NCBI GenBank assembly: GCA_004352715.1
Contig: SCFE01000029.1
Span: 411,799 to 475,798 of the forward strand
DNA from: Hofstenia miamia
Lineage: Eukaryota; Xenacoelomorpha; Acoela
DNA length: 64,000 nt
Direction of reading: 5' to 3'
Shown piece after piece: positions 49,501 through 60,049 of the stretch; within the stretch, counting starts at the first letter, position 1; every line of letters starts with the position of its first letter. The notes under the pieces are model-generated. The model was not told where the DNA came from. It did no database searches and saw only the letters and a program-made list of their open reading frames with translations. The position numbers and the translations under genes are program-made.

Positions 49501-52500
49501 TGGGAGTCCGGAAATTCAAATATTACAAATTCACAAAACTACCAAAAACTTGTAATGTTATCAATGAATAGCAAAAAATACAAGTCATTTTTCCTAAGCC
49601 CACTTCAAAAAATCATATGCACAGGTCAAACAACAATATTTTGTTCAAACTTCTAAAAAACACTAAAAAAATAACACAAATAACCAAACCCGAGCCCTAA
49701 AACTACATTGTAAATTTATAAAAGTGATAGCTATAATGTATTTAAGCATAATGTCAGCATCACAAAATATTTTTAACCAAACCTTTAGGTAAAAACCTAA
49801 TTTTAAAATGTTGATTGAAGTCACCAACTGCTCCATGGTATTTGGAAATTTAAAATAAAGACCATAAAAATGGAAACATGGAATTTTTTAAATGCCCATT
49901 TTCTTAATAAGTTGGTTTCTTTCTTAAGTAACTTGTTGCGATTACTAGAACTACAATAGATTTAAAACACTTACAGGCCATTGAATAGATAGATCACCAG
50001 GATTGCCTGTTCCATTGAATATTTGAGTGGGTGTTTGGGTGGGTACTAAGCAAATGAAGAAAAAACTATTTAACTAAGAAGTTACTTACGAGCTTCTGAT
50101 GTTCGACACACCATACTTGCAGGCATACTGGGTCGACTGATTCCTTGATCATTGATAGCTTTTACACGGATTAGATACTTCATGTACGGAGTAAGCTTGA
50201 TTTGAATTATTGTTTGCGCAGAATCAGTAACTAGGAATTAAACGTTTAGAAGCCCCTTGGTCAATGTATATTTCATTAGAATTTGACATTCATTTGCGAA
50301 ATGTTCAAGCACACCGGTACCGCTTGCAAGGGCAACGGAAATGTCATTAAAAATGGAACTGAGAATGTGGCAATACGTAAAACTACTCTTAAATGTATAG
50401 TACTAAAAATACTAATGTACATATGATTTACATAAGGTTCAGGAGAGTCACCCGAAATCATTCAAAAAATAAACAGGTAGCAATGATTAAAACATCTCTG
50501 GCGTTAAAATGGCAACAATAATAGAATTCAATAAAAAATTATCCAGTTGCAAAATAAGGCAAATCCTATAATAAATTTAAATCTTGTGTACATAAATAAT
50601 TATATAAATATAATTTTAAAGCCTAAAATAAGAGAATGAAAGAAAATCGTTAAAGAATTCCGTTGCATGTATAAAAATATTTTGTACCTAATGTTCTAAC
50701 GAAAGGGCCGAATTCATTTTGATTTTCCAACCGGGATAAGGCAGATGTTTCAATGACGTAGTTGGTAATCGCCTGACCATTGTTGAAGGGGGCTTTCCAC
50801 TCTAAAGTCATGTCTCCAGCTGAACCGGGATTGCATGTAACATCAGTTGGTGGATCAGGTGGACCTAAGCATAATTGTATAATTTTTTGAATGAATATTA
50901 AATATTTACCAATAACAGTGACATTATAGTTAATGCATGATCGACTGAGTTGAGTATAAACGCAACATTGGTAATTTCCACTTTGCCACACTTGTGCTCT
51001 TTTAAGCTTTAGGTCTCCTTGATCTCCATTCTAAATATTTCATCTTATAACTAATTTGATATTCATGTCTTAATGGCTATTTCTGCAAATTCTGTAAACT
51101 GGACAATCACATGCATATGACCATATTAAATATGTGAACGGCTGTAAACTAGATGTTTCGCTTGGCATCGCTTTGATAAGAAACAAAAATTATAATACAA
51201 GATAAAAATAGCCCAACCCACCGGGCCCAAATATTGGAGGCCTACTCATGATTCCCCTCACCAAATTAGTATTTATTGTGCTGTTATGTTAGGTACCACT
51301 ACAATTAATTTATTGAGCTTCAAAAAGAAATTTAAATTTACATAGATGTGGGAAATATGTTACGTTCTATTGGCTTAGTTTGGGCTACAGTCCTAAAAAT
51401 TGCACTGAGTTTCGTAAACAGTGTCTCAGATAAATTTCTTTCCTTAGCACATTCTTATTAGCAAACAGATTTAGTGACATAAATGTAAGGAAAGAATTCG
51501 AAATTCAAATTCGCCAACAAGTGGCATCGGCAACAGTTGGCATTCATCAATTTAAATGTCTTCAAAGAAAACTTTATGAAGGCAAATGCGCACTTGAAGT
51601 ATTTTCAGTTCCAATCATTGAAACATGCGAGTAGAACATACATTAGAACACAAATTTAGTCATACACTTGAAATATACGATACGTGTGCCAAATCTGTAT
51701 GAGTCATTCAATCGAAGAACATTTACTAAACAAATTGGAAAAATTTCATATATTTCATAGCAATGTATCAAACTTTGTGGTGTGGCCTAAAATTTTAAAA
51801 ACTGATTTATAAAATTGGAGAGACATTAGTGCATATTCGGTATAGAACAATTAAATGATAAATAATCATAAGAATAGATTGTTGTCGAAAACTTGTGAAA
51901 AATCAATAATAGTCTCCCAAAAAATTAAAGACAATAATGACATCTTACGGACATCTTACGGAAGCTCTATTTGTAAAAACTTAAGCCAAAAGCCTATTTC
52001 TACATTCAAATTGGAGATCTTAATCCAAGTTCAATTAAATAGGGTGTGGTTTTAATGAAGAAACTTAATCATTCTAAATTATGAAAATTGATTTTAAAAT
52101 TTGTGATTTCCTTAACTCTATTTTAGCTGGGGGCCATTTGACCAGCTCTATATTTTTAGATACAACTCAGAGACCGGTTTTTTAAATAAACCATCATTCT
52201 ATGACTTTTTTTAAACTTGATTTGCAACTTTTGACGCAAAAATTATGCAGATAGGGCAAAGGGTTACAAATTCATAGCGATTTTTAAAAAAAGTCCATGA
52301 GAAACTGACATTTCTTGAGAATTTCGAAAATAACGATTTCGTATGTAAAGGCATAATTTGCAAAGCAAAACTATAATTATATATTTTCTATGTTAAATTT
52401 GCATTATAGGCATTTCTGTTGATTCCTATTTAGTAATATTTCCAACATTTTGTGTCAATGATGAGAAATTAAGAAAATTTGATGAGTTACCTAATGAATA

Positions 52501-55500
52501 TGCACACCAAATTTAGTGTTGATCGGATGTACCATTTCCGAGATCTTAGAGGGGGGGGGGNCCTAAAATGTTGGTTGAATTGAAACGAAAATATCCCACA
52601 CGTCTCGATTTACCATCGGAAACAGAAATTAGAAGTGTTATTTCCTCTTTAGTGGCAAAACAAAAGAAAGGACAATCAACTGATATCGTAATTGGGAATC
52701 GTGGAATTGCGGAACCTTACCTTACTACGGTGTTTGAAATATTTCGGGAAAATCCAGCTATACAACCAAAGAGTGCATGGGTATTATTCCAACAGAAGCA
52801 TCCTCCAGAAGCAACTACACCGACTTATCCATTACAGAAAAAGGTTATGTCGAAAATATCATCACTAAAGTCTTCTTATAAGAAAACCGGGGTAATGCCA
52901 TAGTTACCCCATTGGTTTTGGAAATCAGTCATAACTTTTCGAAAAATTAACTTTTTTTAGAATTTCAAATTGTTTCGAGGGTTTTAGATGTATACATTAA
53001 AACCTATCAACACGGTTTAGTTCTTACTGACACTTCGATTTAAAATTATCTGTCATCTGGTAGAAAAAATGGGTTGGTCGAGAGGTGTAACGGCTCTTAA
53101 AAATGAATGACAACATAAATATACAGAGATGGCAAAAATGTGTCATCACTTTCTTCAAACTTTATATAGTTCTATAAATTTAGACACAAAACCTAAATTT
53201 AAATATTAACTGCTAAAATAACCTCATACTTCCTCAATATTTTTATAAAAGTTATATCCAAACCATTTAGTTCAAATTATTTTACTCCAATTCAGATTCT
53301 AGCTTAGGTTAGATTTGGTGTTCAGTTTGCGACCATTGATATCCATTTTGCTACAATATTTGACTAATTATTCAATAAAATTAGGTTATCTCTAACTTAC
53401 ATAAATAGTTCGAATATGATAGAACAATCTGTGAGGATAAGAAATCCAAACAGATAAAAATGTGAAATTTGAGATGATAAAAGTAAATATATCAAAGTAT
53501 TTACTCGTCTAGAGCCTGTTGTTGGGATGAGGGTGAAGGGTGGATGCGTGTACCGTTTAGAAACCATATAAAATCCATCTCTATTTCGGGCATCTTGGCA
53601 TCATTTGCAGTTGAGCAAGGGAGAGTAAGCGAGCGGTTGATGTAAACGGTTTGAAACTTTTCTCCGCCATTTGCAATACTGACAGCAGCTAAAATATTTG
53701 TAGTAAAGAAAAAAATTAGAGGTCGGGCACTATAGTTTTTTAAAAAGTCAATTGAATATGCATTATGCATATGCATCATACATAAAGATTGAATAAAGCA
53801 AAACAGCAGATTCGCATTTACTATATTTTTCATAGATTATATAGACTGGCAAATTATTTATGTTGTAAGCACAACATCAATATTTTAAACGAATAAAGGA
53901 AAACTATAAAAACTATTAATTCAAGAAGTTCTTAAATAATTATTATGCTGAAACGCCAACTTGCATAATATATTTTTATTGTTTGTGCTCTCATTGTATT
54001 GCAAAGGTTGTAAAATTATATTTACATAGCTATGCAACTCGTTTGATAACATACCAAATCTTTCTATTATTATTATTATCCTTGCATCATACAAAACAAG
54101 CACCTAAAGGTGCTATTTTAACCGTTAGGGTGAAGTCATTTTGAAAGACTCCAAATTCAAAACTTGCACACACTCCTAAGGTAAGACTATATTACAAAAA
54201 CTTTGAAACTATAAATTTTGGAAAATATGATAAAAGAGGAATTGTTATTAAGGCCCTCATTGTTGCAACTAGACATGAAAATGNNNNNNNNNNNNNNNNN
54301 NNNNNNNNNNNNNNNNNNNNNNNNNNNNNNNNNNNNNNNNNNNNNNNNNNNNNNNNNNNNNNNNNNNNNNNNNNNNNNNNNNNNNNNNNNNNNNNNNNNN
54401 NNNNNNNNNNNNNNNNNNNNNNNNNNNNNNNNTAGCAGCCCTTTCCCTCCCTTATGCCTTGCCATGTACAGCCTATCTACATCTCCATTTAAGTTGAATG
54501 CTTTCTCTGCTGCTATTATCTTCCTTGTCTCCCTGTCTAATTCCCTCAGTTCATTCTTGTTCCACCTAAATATTCCTGCCGAATATCTCAACACTGGCTT
54601 TGCCTACGTATTAATTGCCTTTATGCTGTTCTGCACCATTCAATTATTATTATTATTATTCATATTATTATTATAAAAAATGTTTTAAAGCTAAAAAATC
54701 TATCGAATTCACTCAAAATAAATCAGTTGCCTCTTCTCAAATTTTCAAAATAGAAATTCATTGTGAAAAATATCCACACTCATGACAATAAGAGTTACCA
54801 GTCTAAATAAGAAATGCTTATATTTTAATAATGCAATTCATACAAAACAAGCACCTAAAGGTGCTATTTTAACCGTTAGGGTGAAGTCATTTTGAAAGAC
54901 TCCAAATTCAAAACTTGCACACACTCCTAAGGTAAGACTATATTACAAAAACGTTGAAACTATAAATTTTAGAAAATATGATCAAAGAGGAATTGTTATT
55001 AAAGCCATCATTGTTGCAACTAGACATGAAAATGTGCTTACGTTCAACAATTACACGATATGCATGACTGGCTTGAGCGAAGTTACGGGCTGAACATGTA
55101 TATTCTCCCGCATCGCTCAATCTCACATTGTTAAGAACGAGAGATCCACTAGGCAATATCTGAATGTGATTGTCACTTGTATTTGCGATTGATCTGCCGC
55201 GAAAGGTCCAACTGAACCGCGGGGTTGGCACGGCGAATGGCGAACAAGCAATGGCAATCTTTCCACCTTCCACACCGTAGTGCGTTGAAGGAATGGGTAA
55301 TTGACGACTAAACGTCGGCTCGATTTCTAAAAACCACTGAGTTTGTTAAGAAAAATTGAATCTAATACCAATCACGCGTAGCTGAGAGGTTGTAAGAACA
55401 TTCCCGTATCTATTGCCAGCAGCACACTGATACATGCCACTGTCTTCGGACGTTGGACTCTTGAATTGAAGGATATTTGAGGCAGGCGTCATTCGGCTAC

Positions 55501-57883
55501 TTCTCGTAATTTCAACTCCATTAAAAAACCATTTATACGTAGCCCCGGGATCAGATTGAGCCTGACACGTCATTATTAATTCATCATCTCCAGGTGCAGC
55601 GTCTACAAGTGGAGGAAGTTTTTGCGAAAAATATGGCTTTCCTAAAATAAATATTTACAATTTTTTGAAATCTAATGTATGACATGAAATTACCTGAAAC
55701 AGTGACACTGATAGAGGCCGACACACTAAAGTCGTCAGCAAACGCTGTGCATTTATAGGCACCTGCATCAGAATACTGAACATTTAAGATAAAGAGTTTG
55801 GCGCCTCCATTCAAATACCTTGCCTTTGAACTAGGAGCCTGGCCGTCTAACGTCCAAGTATAAGCAGGAGTCTTTCTAAAAAAAGCACATTGTAGAGTGT
55901 AATGCGTGCAAGTGGTTTTAGATGTAGCTTTAAAAACTATTTATTGCCCATTGCATGTTCTTACTAAATATTCAAACAAATTTAGAATTTGTCGTCGTTG
56001 TTACACGAACATCACAGAGATAGAAATTGAAGACTAGAAAGATCTTAACATTGCTGCATGATATTGAAATGTATTAGAATTTTGCGTTCGCGTATGATTG
56101 CGTAAACTTTACAAAGTTTAGTTAACAATTATGAAAATAACTAGATTTACGGAGTTTACATTTCAAAAATGAATGTAATTACCTTCACTATTTGCATCAC
56201 TCACAACCATTTGCTTTGGAATTTCATAATAGTAACTTGTTTGGGTTAGATCAATCTTAAAAATATAATTGAGCTTGTTTCTAATTACACTTGTTTGGTT
56301 TATGTCAGATAAACTCTACATGTTCCCACTCATGATTTATAAGAATTATTGTCACGGGTTTTTGCGGTTGAGGGCATTCAAAAGTAAAATGTAAACAATT
56401 GCTTATTTTTTGAAAGCAAAATGGATTTTGATAACTTAGTTTTCCAATAGGAGATACATTGAGGTTAACGAAATACATGCTCCTCAAAAATAGTGAAAAA
56501 AGATACATTTTGCAATATATGAAGAAAGAGATGAAAGTAATAGAAACTGCATTGATAGTATTACAAAGCGTAACTACATAAAATTACTCAAACTGTACAT
56601 CAAAGAATGAAAGATATTACCGAGCACTTGCAAAACAAGAGAGCGTCAGATTTCTTCCACGTAGAATACTAGTGGTAGGGGTTCTGTAAATAATAGCAGG
56701 TTTACTAGTAGAAAAGAAGCCAGCCTTCACTCGTACAGAGACATCTTCACCCGGCAGCCACTTAAAATAATTTTCATTGCGTAACTGCTCCTCGACATTA
56801 CGAACGACACAGCGATATCTGCCTTCGTCATTGACAGACGGCTGGTTGAGAAAAAGTTCACCAGTCTCCGGGGCGATAAATATTCGTTCTGATTCAACGA
56901 CTGGCATGTACTCGTTGATGTTGGGATCGAATTTCTCCCATCGATACTCCAAGCCTAAGTTAATAGAAGTGTCAAAAATGCAAAATTCTAATGTTAAACT
57001 GCAGAATGAGAAAGAAAGATTGTAATACAATAATGCTTACTAGTCGGCAAAGTTCAGTAAAACTAAAAATTCAAAACTCCAAAATGGAAGAAATATTATT
57101 CACAAGGTTAAATAAAATATAAATAGAGTAAATAAATATTGTATATTACAAGGTTTTTGTACCTGGTTGAACACTTTTGCGTTGCTCGCACTGAATTATA
57201 GTTGATTTACCCATTGAAGCCGTAATGGAATCGGTTGTTCGTCTAATCATTTCACCAACATCTAGGAATAATTTGGGCTTATACAATATACATCGAACTT
57301 AAGAACTTACATGCAGCTATCAACGGTGCGGGATTTGATAACGTTGTTCCCATAAGATTAGTAGCACGACACTGATAGCGTCCGGCATCTCCTGATTTAG
57401 GATTCATAATCACCAGCTTACCACCGGAGAGAAAAACTCGTTTGTCACTAGTGAAACTGATCAATTCATCATTTTTCATCCACCTAAAATGTTCCAAATA
57501 ACTACAATTCTTTGCCAATGCAATGCTGAATACATGTCAATATACTATAGAATTAAAATGGTTTTTAACAAATGGAGAAAAAAATTTTAAACAATATAAG
57601 AAACCATTTGGTTGCTAAGAGTTGGATTTGTAGTAAAATGATGACAATATTTGACAAACAACTTACGAGTACATAGGCTCGGGTATTCCTGAAGCGCGAC
57701 ATTCCAAAAATACCATATAATTGGGGTCAGAGCTTCTAACATCGAAAACGGTTCGACCAGGTTGCTTCGTAATTGTCGGACCTACTTTAACGCGTCGCAA
57801 ATCGGGAATCTTCACTTTTAGATAATCAATATATCGCATAACACATCGAAATTGTTCTTGACAAAGCTCATCTCGTCGGCGTT
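42325..57883 (-). CDS. Cont: contactin-like neuronal/glial adhesion protein, ectodomain (5' and 3' ends missing)
   Basis: Eighteen exons with GT-AG introns join in one frame of about 1050 codons: 57667-57883, 57311-57483, 57163-57261, 56621-56954, 55694-55875, 55369-55641, 55042-55326, 53505-53688, 53401-53428, 50910-51030, 50688-50864, 50090-50230, 49975-50045, 47740-47980, 46457-46569, 46131-46341, 43774-43892 and 42325-42511. They encode six Ig and four FN3 domains, the contactin layout. GPTITKQPGRTVFDV at the start of Ig1 and GPPDPPTDV at the Ig6-FN3 junction are contactin-like. Family members are GPI-anchored cell-surface proteins; in insects they act with neurexin IV and neuroglian at septate junctions. 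The first exon opens with LCQEQFRCV, possibly the end of the C-type lectin domain found in arthropod contactins. A signal peptide, lectin exons and anchor were not found. Confidence 0.8.
45207..45596. mobile_element. probable hAT-like MITE in a contactin intron
   Basis: Termini TAGTGTTTTGCAGCCATGG (from 45208) and TAGTGTTCTGCGGCCAAGG (reverse complement, ending near 45595) are imperfect inverted repeats. The interior is rich in GGCCG motifs in an AT-rich intron. Flanking 8-mers do not match well, so the target duplication is decayed or absent. Confidence 0.6.
45893..45926. repeat. TA microsatellite
   Basis: Pure TA dinucleotide run in the intron between FN3-3 and FN3-4 exons. Similar runs occur at 3769, 6235, 15174, 18897, 27789 and 31288. 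Confidence 0.9.
47636..47759. repeat. 63-bp tandem duplication across a contactin splice donor
   Basis: 47636-47698 and 47699-47759 are two copies in tandem with a 63-base period. On the minus strand each contains the end of the FN3-2 exon (from CCTATCCCGTACCAAACC) and the donor GTTAGT. Use of the first donor keeps the frame. The second donor would retain 63 nt containing an in-frame TAG. Confidence 0.85.
47740..50864 (-). CDS. contactin exons encoding FN3 domains 1 and 2
   Basis: 50688-50864 begins GPPDPPTDV and holds the FN3 Trp (LEWKAPFNNG). 50090-50230 completes domain 1 (YMKYLIRVKAINDQG). 49975-50045 (71 nt) starts domain 2 and ends at IQWP. 47740-47980 completes it (YTIRFRMKNDVGFS). 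The donor of the last exon is GTTAGT in phase 1, which fits the next exon; a nearby GTACC would be out of phase. A 63-bp tandem repeat covers this donor. Confidence 0.8.
48000..49974. other. contactin intron, nothing recognised
   Basis: Two-kilobase AT-rich intron between the two FN3-2 exons. No open frame or terminal repeats seen. Confidence 0.5.
50910..53688 (-). CDS. contactin exons encoding Ig6
   Basis: 53505-53688 gives the first Cys (LTLPCSTAND) and Trp (DFIWFLNGT). The microexon 53401-53428 bridges, and 50910-51030 gives NGDQGDLKLKR and QSGNYQCCVYT. The intron between the last two (51031-53400) is 2.37 kb and contains the opposite-strand ORF at 52568-52903. Confidence 0.75.
52568..52903 (+). 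CDS. uncharacterised 111-codon ORF inside a contactin intron
   Basis: This plus-strand frame has balanced amino-acid use unlike the AT-rich noise around it. Two segments resemble each other: LPSETEIRSVISSLVAKQKKG and YPLQKKVMSKISSLKSSYKK. Each is a Pro-led stretch, then a basic or charged residue, I/V-S-S-L and a Lys-rich end, so it may hold two copies of a small helical domain. The middle contains NPAIQPKSAWVLFQQKHP. It begins seven bases after a single N that follows a ten-base G run, so the true start may lie upstream across an assembly join. I do not recognise the family. A transposon-encoded protein or a retrocopy fragment is likely. Confidence 0.4.
   Translation: MLVELKRKYPTRLDLPSETEIRSVISSLVAKQKKGQSTDIVIGNRGIAEPYLTTVFEIFRENPAIQPKSAWVLFQQKHPPEATTPTYPLQKKVMSKISSLKSSYKKTGVMP
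53401..53428 (-). CDS. 28-nt contactin microexon in Ig6
   Basis: Exon 53505-53688 ends in phase 2 (LDE with two bases of the last codon). The next long exon, 50910-51030, must start in phase 0. A 28-nt segment at 53401-53428, bounded by a pyrimidine-rich CAG acceptor and a GTAAGT donor, supplies exactly that phase change and encodes LFYHIRTIY. It sits only 76 bp downstream of the previous exon. With it, Ig6 reads from its Trp to its closing Cys (SGNYQCCVYT) with a loop length close to that of vertebrate contactins. Confidence 0.75.
54089..54283. repeat. duplicate of contactin intron sequence next to the Ig5 exon
   Basis: Matches 54838-55034 with few differences and stops at the 149-N gap, exactly where the other copy continues into the Ig5 exon end (55042). 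Either a local duplication or an unresolved second haplotype. Confidence 0.8.
54284..54432. other. assembly gap, 149 N
   Basis: Lies between the duplicated intron segment and a LINE fragment. Part of a duplicate Ig5 exon could be hidden in it. Confidence 0.99.
54433..54640 (-). pseudogene. LINE reverse transcriptase C-terminal fragment
   Basis: The minus strand reads SIKAINT, a stop, AKPVLRYSAGIFRWNKNELR, then LDRETRKIIAAEKAF and DVDRLYMARHKGGKGL. This is the well-known block downstream of the palm in a family of invertebrate non-LTR polymerases (pattern 'LRKLDRKTRKxM... DVDRLYVPRKxGGRGL'). It has one in-frame stop and is cut by the gap. It belongs to a different LINE family from the one at 36940-39900. 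An ATT tract follows at 54643-54676. Confidence 0.85.
55042..55875 (-). CDS. contactin exons encoding the rest of Ig3, then Ig4 and Ig5
   Basis: Exon 55694-55875 completes Ig3 (TPAYTWTLDG, DAGAYKCTAF). Exon 55369-55641 is all of Ig4 (LIMTCQAQSD, YKWFFNGVE, DSGMYQCAAGN). Exon 55042-55326 is all of Ig5 (IAIACSPFA, FSWTFRGRS, DAGEYTCSARN). Each domain keeps the Cys-Trp-Cys core and the D-x-G-x-Y-x-C motif. All three end in phase 1. Confidence 0.85.
56621..57883 (-). CDS. contactin exons encoding Ig1, Ig2 and the start of Ig3
   Basis: Exon 57667-57883 carries the first Ig1 Cys (MVFLECRASG) and ends inside the codon before its Trp. Exon 57311-57483 supplies WMKND and the closing DAGRYQCRATN. Exon 57163-57261 (99 nt) opens Ig2 with TIIQCEQR. 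Exon 56621-56954 holds LEYRWEKFD, DEGRYRCVVRN and then the start of Ig3 (LTLSCFASA). Phases at the junctions are 2, 1, 1 and 2, each matched by the next exon. Confidence 0.8.
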
Positions 57884-58499
57884 CTAAATGAAATTTATAA
57901 ATATTTAAGATTGTCGATGCAAAATGAGAAACTGCGTTTTTGCAATAAACGCAATATTTTATTATGAATATCATTGAATAGATACAGTAATGATCATAAA
58001 CGATAGACACACTATTTGACAAAGTCTTTGTGTAAAAATGCAAATTGTAAATTTGACTTTTAATAGCAATGTGATTTTTTTTCTGATGAAAATTTAAATT
58101 TTCTGTTAATTTTTTAACAGGAATTTAGTTTTCAACTTATGCCCATGTGAATGGTCTCCTTGAAAACCATCTCAATGAATGCACAAGATATATAGTGGTA
58201 TTATCAAAACATTTGCATGACTGGAGTCTGATGTTGCAAAGTAATTAAAATTCATTCTATGAACAAGTTCCATTGCAATGCTAGTTTTAATTAAATTTCA
58301 TCAAAGTAGATATTGTGTTGTTTTACTTTAGTCATATAAGCAAACATACTTCCGTCTAGTTTCGATATTAAATACGTGTTTGCAATCCCTATTTTGAATG
58401 TCAGATTGTTACTACTAAGAAGAAGAACCCTAGTTCCATTAATAATCATAAAAAGAATTCGAATTAGAAAGGCTGAAAAACTCAATTGGGTTAAGCCCA
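57884..58499. other. region upstream of the first identified contactin exon
   Basis: Intron sequence by splice logic: a TTTCATTTAG acceptor ends it at 57884. No upstream exon recognised. Confidence 0.5.
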
Positions 58500-58749
58500 T
58501 GCTACACGAACAACTTTTGTCGCCGATTTTTGTTGGCAACGACAATCGTTCGTGTAGCATCCTTCTTCCACGACTAAAATCGGGAGTAATTATCTAGACT
58601 AAAGTTGTTCGTTCGGTCCAACTAAAGTTGGCGACAAAAGTTGTCCGTTCGGTCCAACAAAAATTGGACAATAAAAATTGTTCGCGTAGCACCCCTTCCG
58701 CCAACTTTAGTCGTGAAGTAATTAAATGACAAAAGTTGTTCGTGTAGCA
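58500..58749. mobile_element. foldback-type MITE, copy 1
   Basis: 22-bp perfect inverted termini beginning TGCTACACGAACAACTTTTG at 58500 and ending at 58749. The interior holds several further forward and inverted variants of the ACAAAAGTTGTTCG / CGTGTAGCA motif, giving a multi-hairpin structure. Non-coding. No clear target duplication. Confidence 0.75.
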
Positions 58750-59348
58750 GGGTGCTGCGACCAACTTTTTTGTCGGAGAAATAATTCTCCAACTTTCTAG
58801 TAATCATCACCTTGAAAGATAAATAAACAATTTTAAGCTATAATTTCAATCGTTTTCAGAGTTCATTTCGTACTGTAAAATTTAAAATTAGCTAGGTTTA
58901 TAGAATTAATAATCATGATTTGTACATTTTTTTGTTAAAATAAACACATATCACTATGTAGGCATTTCTTTTGTATACTTGCGTATCAGTATTAAATTAA
59001 AACAATTAACTCATCAAAAAGAATCCTTTGTAGTAAACAAAAAATAGTGAACTGTGCGAGTAATAAAATAGTGATTAGATTGGGAAGTCTATCACAGTGT
59101 AGCTTTGCGAACTCAAGTATTGTTTAAACAGTGCAGGCAATTATGATGTTTGGTTGAATTTCAAAGTAAACACCATCATTCTTATTTCATTATTCATGCA
59201 CAGTGATAATGATAATCTGCTCTCCAATGAAAATACGCAACAACGCAGGTTACTACACATTCTGTAGGCCGCGATAGCTCAAAAACAATCGTATTTTTAA
59301 TGTGATTTCATTAATTTCGATAGTTTTTAGAGCGATGAATATATGCAA

Positions 59349-59474
59349 TCAGTATGAGGAAGTTATTACATTCATATAGTCATCAGAAGAAACATCCCAC
59401 ACTGAATGTTTTTCTTCGACCATTTCAATTAATTTAATAAGATCTTCATGGGACCACACTGATGACATCTCCAT
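59349..59474 (-). CDS. partial MADF-domain exon
   Basis: The ATG at 59474 opens a 41-codon frame containing VWSHEDLIKLIEMVEE and then KHSVWDVSSDDYMN. This matches the first two helices of MADF domains ('LIxLVxxxPxLWDxxxxDYxN'), a Myb-related DNA-binding module found in arthropod regulators and transposon-linked proteins. A donor-like GTAATA directly follows DDYMN, so the exon probably ends near 59380 and the stop at 59349 is intronic. I could not find the next exon. It lies upstream of contactin on the same strand, and I infer no functional link. Confidence 0.45.
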   Translation of the reverse strand: MEMSSVWSHEDLIKLIEMVEEKHSVWDVSSDDYMNVITSSY

Positions 59475-59860
59475 GCTTTAGTGAAATGCGCGCTATAATT
59501 ATGCAATTTGCCGCTCAAATCCAAGGTCATTATTACGATCACTCATTTAGGAATGTAAACAAGCACATTTCATCAGGCGAGGTTTAATAATAGTCAAGAA
59601 AATACGAATACAGATATTGAAACAATATATGTTCTTTGAATAAACACATTAAAATATAACATAAAATAGCTTGTTGCTAATGCATATACCAAAAATTTAA
59701 TATTGAAAAATATTTTAATATTTTAGTTCAACTGTTGTTAAATGAGCAATATTAATATTTCATATTATAAATATTTCTGCATATTCGGATATTCTTGTAA
59801 TTCTTTCTTAAATATTTTACAATGAAATAACTGAAAAAATAAAAAGTTGTCGTAACACTA

Positions 59861-59977
59861 TGCTACACGAACAACTTTTGTCACCAATATTTGTCGCCAA
59901 CAAAAATCGTTCGTGTAGCATCCCCTCCCCAACTTTTGTCCAAAACTAATTAAATGACTAAAGTTGTTTGTGTAGCA
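59861..59977. mobile_element. foldback-type MITE, copy 2
   Basis: Starts TGCTACACGAACAACTTTTG and ends at 59977 with a near-perfect reverse complement (GACTAAAGTTGTTTGTGTAG, then CA). Related ACAAAAGTTG motifs continue to about 60045. Same family as 58500-58749, but shorter. Confidence 0.75.
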
Positions 59978-60049
59978 TACCAAATCAACAACAAAAGTTG
60001 GGGACAAAAGTTGTCCGTTCGGACAACAGAAATTGGTGACAAATTTATC

